Notes under the pieces: generated by a model | What the model saw: only the letters and a program-made list of their open reading frames with translations | Databases searched by the model: none | Told to the model about the DNA's origin: nothing | From: Gaiella sp051003695 | GTDB lineage: Bacteria; Actinomycetota; Thermoleophilia; Gaiellales; Gaiellaceae | NCBI GenBank assembly: GCA_051003695.1 | Contig: JBPCLB010000048.1 | Coordinates: 1 to 11,025, forward strand | Length of the DNA: 11,025 nt | Direction of reading: 5' to 3' | Program-made: the position numbers and the translations under genes | Shown here: piece by piece, positions 1 through 5,582 of the stretch | Layout of the letters: every line of letters starts with the position of its first letter | How positions within the stretch are numbered: the stretch's first letter is position 1

Positions 1-1048
1 CGTGCACCTGGATCGCCCGGTCGATCACGTCGTTGAGCGCTTTCGCCGCATAGAACTTCAGCAGCGACACCTCGACTCGGGCCTCCGAGCCAGCGTCGAT
101 CTTGCGGGCCGCGTCCAGCGTCAGGAGGCGACACGCCTGGATCTCGGCGGCCGAATCCGCGATCCAGTTCTGCACGGTCTGCTTCTCGGCGAGCGGGCCG
201 CCGAAAGCGACCCGCCCGTTTGCATATGTGCACATCAGCTCGAAGGCGCGTTGCATCTGACCGAGCCAGCGCATCACGTGGTGGATCCGTCCCGGACCGA
301 GCCGCTTCTGCGCGAGGAGAAACGCATCGCCGGGATCGCCGAGCGTCGACTCGAACGGCACGCGGACGCCTGTGAAGCGCACCTCGCAGTGGGTATTCCA
401 TCCCCGACCGGCATGGCCCATCACCTCGATCGGCTTGACGATCTCGACGCCCGGGGTCTCGGCGGGAACCAGCAGCATCGTGCCCCGGCGATGCGGCGCG
501 GCATCGGGATCGGTGATCGCGAACACGATCGCGAAGCCTGCTCCGTCGGCGCCGCTCGAGAACCACTTGTGTCCGTCGATCACCCAGCTCGAATCGTCGC
601 GCACGGCTCGTGTGCGGAGCATGGTCGGGTCGGAGCCGGACACATCCGGCTCGGTCATCGCGAAGAAGGAGCATGTCTCCCCGGCAACGAGCGGTCGCAG
701 GAACCGCTCTTGTTGCTCGGCCGTGCCGAACATGTGCAGGATCTCGGCGTTCCCCGCGTCGGGCGCCTGGCACCCGAACACGAGCTGGGCCCACGCGCAG
801 CGGCCGACCTCCTCGTTGACGCAGGCGTAGTACAGAAAGCCATCACCCGTGCCTCCGGACTCGGGAGGCATGTGTGGGGCCCACAGACCCGCGTCCCGCG
901 CGAGCGCTTGCAGCTCGTCGATCAGGACGCCGGCGGCGTCGTCCTCTCGGTCGAGGTTGCGCTCCGCAGGGTAGACGTGCTCCTCCATGAACGTGCGATA
1001 CCGCGCGCGGGCCGCGAGGTAGGAAGGCGGGAAGAGGGTCTCGGTCAC
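1..1048 (-). CDS. Acyl-CoA dehydrogenase, ACAD10/11-like (3' end outside window)
   Basis: This gene probably encodes an FAD-dependent acyl-CoA dehydrogenase that introduces the alpha-beta double bond into an acyl-CoA. Reading the minus strand from a GTG at 1048 gives an open frame of 349 residues that leaves the window. An N-terminal helical domain covers about residues 1-120. The flavin-contacting signature FFAMTEPDVSGSD lies at 128-140, the middle beta domain at about 125-240 and the start of the C-terminal helical domain beyond about 245 (GPGRIHH at 251-257). The MTEPDV and GRIHH wording resembles the ACAD10/11-like group of about 400 residues, so roughly 50-60 residues, including the region where the catalytic glutamate normally lies, are beyond the edge. 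A second in-frame GTG at 1060 is possible; a TGA precedes it. Neither start has a strong Shine-Dalgarno sequence. The family is clear; the substrate cannot be told. Confidence 0.93.
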   Translation of the reverse strand, partial: MTETLFPPSYLAARARYRTFMEEHVYPAERNLDREDDAAGVLIDELQALARDAGLWAPHMPPESGGTGDGFLYYACVNEEVGRCAWAQLVFGCQAPDAGNAEILHMFGTAEQQERFLRPLVAGETCSFFAMTEPDVSGSDPTMLRTRAVRDDSSWVIDGHKWFSSGADGAGFAIVFAITDPDAAPHRRGTMLLVPAETPGVEIVKPIEVMGHAGRGWNTHCEVRFTGVRVPFESTLGDPGDAFLLAQKRLGPGRIHHVMRWLGQMQRAFELMCTYANGRVAFGGPLAEKQTVQNWIADSAAEIQACRLLTLDAARKIDAGSEARVEVSLLKFYAAKALNDVIDRAIQVH

Positions 1049-1078
1049 TGCGTATGCCACTCAGTAGGATCGTCGCAC
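1049..1078. promoter_or_regulatory. Very short divergent intergenic region with RBS for the LLM oxidoreductase
   Basis: Only 30 bases (18 if the upstream GTG at 1060 is used) separate the starts of the divergent acyl-CoA dehydrogenase and LLM oxidoreductase genes. AGGA at 1066-1069 lies 9 bases before the ATG at 1079 and is a reasonable ribosome binding site for the plus-strand gene. There is no room for two non-overlapping promoters. At least one promoter must therefore lie inside the opposing gene, or the transcripts have almost no leader. I see no clear -10 or -35 boxes. Confidence 0.5.
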
Positions 1079-2098
1079 ATGCGCCTCGGCCTCCAATTGG
1101 GGTACGACGATCCGCTCTTCTGGACAGGACTTGCGGAGGAGGCGGAGCGCTGCGGCCTCCATTCCGTCTGGACATCCGAGGCGTACGGCTCCGATGCGGT
1201 CAGCCCGCTCGCGTGGCTCGCAGGTCGCACCGAACGTGTGCTGCTGGGCACCGCGATCATGCAGATGCCGGCACGAAGCCCAGCCACGACGGCGGCGACG
1301 GCCGCGACGCTCGATGCACTCTCGGGGGGGCGTCTCCTCCTCGGGCTCGGGACATCCGGGCCTCAGGTAGCAGAGGGCTGGCACGGCCAGGCGTGGGGCA
1401 AGCCGCTCACCCGCACCCGCGAATACGTGTCGATCGTGCGCACGATCCTCCGGCGCGAGGAACCGCTCGAGCATCACGGCGCCCACTACGACATCCCCTA
1501 CAGCGGGGCCGATGCGACGGGGCTCGGCAAGCCCCTGCGGATCATCCTCCGGCCCGTACGCAACCAGCTGCCGATCTATCTCGCCGCGATCGGGCCGAAG
1601 AACGTCGCGCTCGCCGCCGAGATCGCGGACGGGTGGCTCCCGATCTTCTTCTCGCCCGAACGCTTCCGCGAGACGCACCTGCCCTCGCTGGAGGAGGGCT
1701 TCGCGCGCCGCGGTGGGCGTCCTGACGACTGGGATCTGGCGCCGCACGTGCCCGTCGTGCTCGCCGACGACGTCGCCGCTGCAAGAGACTTCCTGCGACC
1801 GCTGCTCGCGCTGTACGTGGGTGGTATGGGCGCACGCGGTCAGAACTTCTACACGCGGCTCGCCGAGCGGTACGGCTTCGAAGCCGAGGCGCACCGGATT
1901 CAGGACCTCTATCTCGACGGCAAGAAGACCGAGGCCGCGGCTGCAGTGCCCGACGCGCTCGTCGACGAGGTGTCGCTCGTCGGAGACCGTGCCCGAATCG
2001 CCGATCGGCTGAGCGCATTCGAGGATTGCGGTGCGACGACGCTGATCCTCCAGGCACGGCAGCCCGAGGCGCTCCGGGTGCTCGCCGACCTCGTGTGA
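1079..2098 (+). CDS. LLM-class F420-dependent oxidoreductase
   Basis: The 339-residue product looks like a luciferase-like monooxygenase-fold (TIM barrel) oxidoreductase of the type that uses coenzyme F420 in actinobacteria. Visible family features are the first strand MRLGLQLGY (1-9), LAEEAERCGLHSVWTSEAYGSDA (18-40, helix then strand typical of this family), RVLLGTAIMQMPARSP (53-68), the LSGGRLLLGLGTSGPQVAEGWHG segment (81-103) and PIYLAAIGPKNVALAAEIADGWLP (165-188). These resemble the mycobacterial Rv3520c-type F420 subfamily, which I assign by memory of the motifs only. I chose the ATG at 1079 because the homologous sequence begins exactly there and AGGA lies 9 bases upstream. The same frame stays open far upstream, but that stretch is antisense to the dehydrogenase. 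The product is probably cytoplasmic. Its substrate is unknown; redox work on lipid or CoA-linked compounds is inferred only from its divergent neighbour. Confidence 0.9.
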   Translation: MRLGLQLGYDDPLFWTGLAEEAERCGLHSVWTSEAYGSDAVSPLAWLAGRTERVLLGTAIMQMPARSPATTAATAATLDALSGGRLLLGLGTSGPQVAEGWHGQAWGKPLTRTREYVSIVRTILRREEPLEHHGAHYDIPYSGADATGLGKPLRIILRPVRNQLPIYLAAIGPKNVALAAEIADGWLPIFFSPERFRETHLPSLEEGFARRGGRPDDWDLAPHVPVVLADDVAAARDFLRPLLALYVGGMGARGQNFYTRLAERYGFEAEAHRIQDLYLDGKKTEAAAAVPDALVDEVSLVGDRARIADRLSAFEDCGATTLILQARQPEALRVLADLV

Positions 2099-2118
2099 CA
2101 GCCACGGGACAGTGAACA

Positions 2119-2151
2119 GTCGGGACGGGTCTAGGACGACCCCGCCCCGAC
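2119..2151. terminator. Probable bidirectional terminator hairpin between convergent genes
   Basis: The arms GTCGGGACGGGTC (2119-2131) and GACCCCGCCCCGAC (2138-2151) pair around the six-base loop TAGGAC. The stem has six outer pairs, one A-C mismatch, four further G/C pairs, a one-base bulge and two closing pairs. It sits 20 bases after the stop of the LLM oxidoreductase and 14 bases beyond the stop of the convergent substrate-binding-protein gene. No U-tract follows on either strand, so it is either a U-less terminator of the kind suggested for high-GC actinobacteria or a transcript-stabilising hairpin. Confidence 0.5.
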
Positions 2152-2165
2152 CGGTGGTTAGAGGG

Positions 2166-3410
2166 CTATTTGCTGGTGGCTTCGCACGTGAGCCGCGAGA
2201 CCGGCTGGAACGTGCCGTCCTTGAACTTCGCGATCTGCAAGCAGCCGACCGGGAATTGGTCACCCGGCCCAGTCTTCTGGCGATTGCCGGGCAGCAGGAA
2301 CGGGCTGGTCTCGTTCCATGACCGTACGGCCTTCATCAACCCAGCGCGCGTTGGGTTGGGCCCGAGCTTCGTCATGAGCTGCACGAACGCGTGAGCCGTG
2401 GCGACGCCGTAGAGGCTGAACGCGTCGGTGACCCTCGTGGTGGGTGCGTACTTCGCCATCACCTGCTTATAGAGCTTGATCCCTGGATCGTTGTCCCACT
2501 TCGGGTTTGCCGGATCCTTCGCGTATTGCACGCTGAATGTGCGATTCGGGAGGTCGCCGCCGCCGGACTTCTGCGCCGCCGTCAGGAAGGTGTCCGTTGC
2601 CGACACCGAGTTCGTGTAGATCACGTCCGGCGCCCATCTCAGCGCATTGGCGAACGCGTACGCCTGAACCGTGAATTTTGGAGTCGCAACGATCACGAAG
2701 ATGTTCGCTCCGGTAGCGCGGAGTTTCGCGATCTGGCTCCTCACGTCGGCCGCCGTGACCTCGTAGGTCTCTCTACCGACGATGTTCGAGGCCTTGGCTC
2801 CAAGCCCCTGCTCGAGACCGCGAACGTAGTCCCTGCCATAATCGTCGTTCTGGAGCAGCACGGCGATCTTCGCATTCGGGCTGTTGCGGGCGATCGCCTG
2901 GCCGTAGAGTCTGCCCTCGAACTGATAGTTGGGCAGCCAGCCGATCGTCCAAGGAAACTTCGTCGTCTCCGTGCCGAAGATCGTGGCACCACTCGCAGTG
3001 AAGAGGTGCGGGACCTTCTTCGAGTTCAAATACGGTCGGATCGCGACGTTGACCTCAGTTCCCAGCGCGCCCACGACAGCGAACACCTTGTCTTGCTCGA
3101 CGAGCCTTCGGGCGACCTGCACGCTGTTGGCCGGATTGTAGACGTCGTCGTAGTAGTTGAACACGATCTGGCGTCCAGCGATGCCGCGCTTTCCGTCCGT
3201 CCCCTTCCGAGCGTTGATGTACGAGAAATACGCCTTCATCGTCACGGGGATGACGCTGTAACCGGACGCCGCCCCGGATAGCGGGAACGAAGCGCCGATC
3301 GTGATCGTCTTCGCGGTGATGCCGGTCTCGGTCGCCGCGGACGTCGCGCTCGACGCGGTGACCCCGAGCGCTGCGACGAGCGCCGCGGCCAGGAGCACGA
3401 CTTTTCTCAT
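2166..3410 (-). CDS. Secreted ABC transporter substrate-binding protein, branched-chain amino acid type (LivJ-like, Peripla_BP_6)
   Basis: The 414-residue product is an extracytoplasmic solute receptor of the branched-chain amino acid/amide type. The start at 3410 follows a strong AAGGAG site with 7-base spacing; the frame is open further upstream but has no comparable start. Residues 1-26 form a Sec signal peptide: MRK, a hydrophobic core VVLLAAALVAALGV, then small residues ending SATSAA. The mature part begins ITIGASFPLSGAASGY (36-51), the classic first strand of this fold. It continues with GRQIVFNYYDDVYNPANSVQVARRLVEQDKVFAVVG (79-114), VPHLFTASGA (133-142), AKIAVLLQNDDYGRDYVRGLEQGL (180-203) and DAFSLYGVATAHAFVQLM (329-346). 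Cys390 and Cys409 near the C-terminus could form a disulfide. There is no lipobox cysteine, and no permease or ATPase gene lies nearby, so the partner transporter must be elsewhere. The ligand is unknown; such receptors also bind aromatic acids, urea or amides. Confidence 0.93.
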   Translation of the reverse strand: MRKVVLLAAALVAALGVTASSATSAATETGITAKTITIGASFPLSGAASGYSVIPVTMKAYFSYINARKGTDGKRGIAGRQIVFNYYDDVYNPANSVQVARRLVEQDKVFAVVGALGTEVNVAIRPYLNSKKVPHLFTASGATIFGTETTKFPWTIGWLPNYQFEGRLYGQAIARNSPNAKIAVLLQNDDYGRDYVRGLEQGLGAKASNIVGRETYEVTAADVRSQIAKLRATGANIFVIVATPKFTVQAYAFANALRWAPDVIYTNSVSATDTFLTAAQKSGGGDLPNRTFSVQYAKDPANPKWDNDPGIKLYKQVMAKYAPTTRVTDAFSLYGVATAHAFVQLMTKLGPNPTRAGLMKAVRSWNETSPFLLPGNRQKTGPGDQFPVGCLQIAKFKDGTFQPVSRLTCEATSK

Positions 3411-3417
3411 GCGGTAT

Positions 3418-3423
3418 CTCCTT
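3418..3423 (-). promoter_or_regulatory. Strong Shine-Dalgarno site of the substrate-binding protein
   Basis: On the minus strand AAGGAG is followed by seven bases (ATACCGC) and the ATG at 3410. It is the best ribosome binding site in the window. It fixes the start at the signal peptide MRKVV rather than at the upstream in-frame ATG near 3548. Confidence 0.8.
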
Positions 3424-3450
3424 CGTCGGAGGAACTGCGTGACCAGGGCG

Positions 3451-3480
3451 AGAGTACCGCCCGGACGCACGATTTGGCTA
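3451..3480 (-). promoter_or_regulatory. Possible sigma70-type promoter of the substrate-binding protein
   Basis: On the minus strand TAGCCA (3480-3475, four of six matches to TTGACA) and TACTCT (3456-3451, three of six matches to TATAAT) are 18 bases apart. Transcription from here would give a leader of about 35 bases containing the AAGGAG site. The match is weak and rests on position as much as on sequence. Confidence 0.3.
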
Positions 3481-3546
3481 GTGATTCCGTAGACGAAAGC
3501 CAACGGTGCGGGTTTGCGAGGAGAGGTCGAACAGGCTGTGCCCGTC

Positions 3547-3567
3547 AATCGGTGTCAAACACCGATT
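3547..3567. repeat. Perfect 9-base inverted repeat with 3-base centre
   Basis: AATCGGTGT (3547-3555) and ACACCGATT (3559-3567) are exact reverse complements around CAA. Nine paired bases with a three-base centre are very unlikely by chance in a short gap. The site lies about 140 bases before the substrate-binding-protein start. It could be an operator for a dimeric repressor, a hairpin in RNA or a copy of a dispersed palindromic repeat. No U-tract follows on either strand, which argues against an intrinsic terminator. Confidence 0.7.
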
Positions 3568-3585
3568 CTGTCAAGGCCCAACCGT

Positions 3586-3602
3586 GCCGGCTGTGTGCCG
3601 GT
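3586..3602. repeat. Small hairpin in intergenic region
   Basis: CCGGC (3587-3591) pairs with GCCGG (3597-3601) across the loop TGTGT, with an extra G-T wobble outside (3586/3602). On its own it is unremarkable. It matters as part of the run of hairpins between 3547 and 3705. Confidence 0.35.
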
Positions 3603-3651
3603 CAATCCCCAGGCGTCGGGCCAGTGTTCATCAGGCTCGAGCCGTCATGTG

Positions 3652-3672
3652 TGCGAGAATGTCGTTTCCGCA
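3652..3672. repeat. Bulged hairpin in intergenic region
   Basis: TGCG-A-GAA (3652-3659) pairs with TTCCGCA (3666-3672) when the A at 3656 is bulged, leaving a six-base loop TGTCGT. This is the third structured element in the cluster. Function unknown. Confidence 0.35.
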
Positions 3673-3690
3673 GCGCCCCGAAGCCACGAG

Positions 3691-3705
3691 CAGTGTCTGA
3701 CACTG
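3691..3705. repeat. Perfect 7-base palindrome CAGTGTC-T-GACACTG
   Basis: CAGTGTC (3691-3697) and GACACTG (3699-3705) are exact reverse complements around a single T. Its GTGTC/GACAC core resembles the GGTGT/ACACC core of the 3547-3567 palindrome, so the two may belong to one repeat family or be bound by one protein. It lies 56 bases beyond the oligoendopeptidase stop. A one-base centre is too tight for an RNA hairpin without opening one or two inner pairs, which favours a DNA-level site. Confidence 0.6.
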
Positions 3706-3760
3706 GTTGTCAACTGTCATTAGGGGTGCACGAGGAGCCGAGCAAGCCGCGCGACCTGAC

Positions 3761-5572
3761 TCAGTCGATTCCGTGGTCGCTACCCACGCCGATCTCCTCC
3801 GCCAGCCGCTCGGCTTCGTCGAGCTCCTCCGCGAGGGCATCGATCCCCGTTGCCCAGATCGCCGGGTCGGTCAGGTCGAGGCCGACCAGCTGGGCGAGCT
3901 CCTCCGGAGCGCGTGATCCTCCCGTCCTCAGGAGCTCGAGGTACGGCTCGACGATCGCGTCGCCTTCGAGCTTGTAGCGCCGGTAGATCGACAACGCGAA
4001 CAGGTAGCCGTACGCGTAGGCGTAGACATACCCCGGCGACCCGGTGAAGTGAGGGATGTAGCTCCACCACGGCTCGTACCCGTCGATGTCGACGGAGTCT
4101 CCGAAGAGCTGCCGTTGGTGCTGGATCCAAAGCTCGGCGATCCGCTCGCTCGCAAGCTCGCCCTCCGATCGGCGCGCGGTGTGCACTGCGTGCTCGAACC
4201 GGTTCATCGCGATCTGCCTGAACGTGGTCGCGATCGCGTCCTCGATGCGTCCGGTGAGGAGGTCGAGTCGCCGCCTCGGATCGTCCTCTGCCGCGAGCAG
4301 CCGCTCGAATGTCAGCGCTTCGCCGAACACGGACGCCGTCTCCGCGGTGGTCAGCGGCGTCGAGGCGTTGAACAGCCCGAGATGTTGCGCGAGCACACCG
4401 TGGAGACCGTGACCGAGCTCGTGGGCGAGCGTCAGAATCGATCGTCGGTCTCCCGTGTAGTTCAGGAGGATGTAGGGATGCACGTCGGGCACGGTGGTGG
4501 CACAGAAAGCGCCGGTGCGCTTATCCGGACGTACGGGTGCATTGATCCACTCGTCCGTGAAAAACCGCTCGACGATCTCTCCTGCTTGCGTCGAGAAGCT
4601 GTCGTACGCCTCGACGACGATCTTCCTCGCCTGGTCCCACGGAGTCTTCTCCGAGTCGACCGCAACGGGCGCAAACCTGTCGAAGTGGGCGAGCCGATCG
4701 AGCCCGAGCAGTTTCGCCTTGAGCGTGTAGTACCGCTGCGGGACGTCGTAGCGCGCGACGGTCGCGTCGACGAGCGCCTGAACAGCGTCGTCGGTCGTCT
4801 CGTTCGCCAGGTTGCGCGACGTGATCCAGGTGGGATAGCCGCGCAGCCGATCGTCGATCGCCTTGTCCTGCAGGATCGTGTTGAAGACGTAGGTGCGCGT
4901 GCGCAGACCCGGCGCGAGCGCCTCGGTGACCGCCTCCGTCGCCTCACGCCGAGCGTCTCGATCCGAGAGATACAGCCGGGCCATCGCCGTCTCGAGCGAG
5001 ACCTCCTCATCGTCGAGTTGCACGCGCAATGCACCCAGCAGCTCCTCGTAGAGCCGCGACCACGCGCTGACACCCGAGACGGATTTCTCCGTCATCAGCC
5101 GTTCCTCGGGCTCGGTCAGCAGATACGGCCGGAATTTCCGCAGCGAGCGCAGGTTGTGCCGCCAGTGATCGAGCCCGGATTCCGCGAGCAGTGCTTCCGC
5201 CGAGTCGTCGTCGACCGCCGCCCACTCGAGGCCGAAGAAGAGCAGCTGCGTCTCGAGCGCGGCACCGCGCTCCTGAAGTCGCGCGACGAGCGCGCCGCGA
5301 GTCGGATCGGCCATGTTCGTCGCGAACCGCAGATGCGCGAAGTAGATCGCGCGCGTCGCGATCGAATCGATTCGTTCGCGCTCGGCCATCGCCGCCGCGA
5401 GCTCGTCGACCGAGAGGGTCGCGACAGCTCCGTGAAAACGGTCGCGGAAGGCAGTTGCGGCGGTTTCTGCCCCCGCCATGTCCTCGTCGAGGCGAGGATC
5501 GTCGCTGCTCGCGTAGAGCTCGGAAAGATCCCACGCGATCTCTTCCGCACCGGTCTGCTCGATGGTTGCCAT
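3761..5572 (-). CDS. pepF: M3-family zinc metallopeptidase, oligoendopeptidase F
   Basis: The 603-residue product is a cytoplasmic zinc oligopeptidase that cuts short peptides, probably in peptide turnover. The zinc site is intact: H384-E385-L-G-H388 (the HEXXH motif, in TLAHELGHGLHGVLAQ) followed by AETASVFGEAL, where E411 is the expected third ligand. The long helical N-terminal part (about 1-370) that covers the substrate channel and the C-terminal GSPGYVYAYAYGYLFALSIYRRY segment (511-533) match the pepF/M3 group. The length is normal for the family, and no signal peptide or membrane segment is seen. The ATG at 5572 has only a weak purine stretch upstream, but the preceding YyaL-type gene ends 10 bases away, so the gene is probably cotranscribed and translationally coupled. 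It appears to be the last gene of the four-gene run. No U-tract terminator is visible after it. Confidence 0.95.
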   Translation of the reverse strand: MATIEQTGAEEIAWDLSELYASSDDPRLDEDMAGAETAATAFRDRFHGAVATLSVDELAAAMAERERIDSIATRAIYFAHLRFATNMADPTRGALVARLQERGAALETQLLFFGLEWAAVDDDSAEALLAESGLDHWRHNLRSLRKFRPYLLTEPEERLMTEKSVSGVSAWSRLYEELLGALRVQLDDEEVSLETAMARLYLSDRDARREATEAVTEALAPGLRTRTYVFNTILQDKAIDDRLRGYPTWITSRNLANETTDDAVQALVDATVARYDVPQRYYTLKAKLLGLDRLAHFDRFAPVAVDSEKTPWDQARKIVVEAYDSFSTQAGEIVERFFTDEWINAPVRPDKRTGAFCATTVPDVHPYILLNYTGDRRSILTLAHELGHGLHGVLAQHLGLFNASTPLTTAETASVFGEALTFERLLAAEDDPRRRLDLLTGRIEDAIATTFRQIAMNRFEHAVHTARRSEGELASERIAELWIQHQRQLFGDSVDIDGYEPWWSYIPHFTGSPGYVYAYAYGYLFALSIYRRYKLEGDAIVEPYLELLRTGGSRAPEELAQLVGLDLTDPAIWATGIDALAEELDEAERLAEEIGVGSDHGID

Positions 5573-5582
5573 GCGGCTGAGC

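Larger units (their letters stand above)
3534..3607 (+). repeat. Imperfect direct repeat pair in the intergenic region
   Basis: GGCTGTGCCCGTCAATC (3534-3550) recurs as GGCTGTGTGCCGGTCAATC (3589-3607). The copies share GGCTGTG at the left and GTCAATC at the right and differ by a two-base insertion in the middle; they begin 55 bases apart. The second copy overlaps a small hairpin and the first abuts a perfect palindrome. They may be remnants of a duplicated structural unit or two half-sites for a regulator. Confidence 0.45.
3411..3760. other. 350-base gene-free intergenic region rich in small repeats
   Basis: This gap lies downstream of the oligoendopeptidase gene (stop at 3761) and upstream of the substrate-binding-protein gene (start at 3410), both on the minus strand. 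The right-hand part of the leader, 3411-3480, carries the binding protein's RBS and a possible promoter. From 3534 to 3705 there is a cluster of two near-perfect or perfect palindromes, two further hairpins and an 17-19-base direct repeat, listed separately. Open frames through the region carry no recognisable protein motif. TTGACA occurs three times on the minus strand (3558-3553, 3574-3569, 3714-3709), but none has a convincing -10 box at the right distance. Confidence 0.6.

Noticed and set aside
2..1078. Plus-strand open frame continuous with the LLM oxidoreductase, which would give a 698-residue protein.
   Set aside because: The first 359 codons are exactly antisense to the acyl-CoA dehydrogenase and have no protein motif. 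The oxidoreductase homology begins at the ATG at 1079.
1061..2263. 400-residue minus-strand open frame across the LLM oxidoreductase and the terminator region.
   Set aside because: It is antisense to a well-supported gene, overlaps the neighbouring gene ends and contains no recognisable motif.
3510..3545. A stretch resembling a tRNA T-arm (GGTCGAAC).
   Set aside because: No acceptor stem, D-arm or anticodon arm can be assembled around it.
3411..3548. N-terminal extension of the substrate-binding protein by 46 residues.
   Set aside because: The strong AAGGAG site before the ATG at 3410 and the signal peptide beginning MRKVV there make the shorter start much more likely.
3631..3840. Short minus-strand open frame (69 residues) in the gap after the peptidase gene.
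   Set aside because: It overlaps the peptidase 3' end, has no ribosome binding site or motif, and passes through the palindromes, so it is not credible as a gene.
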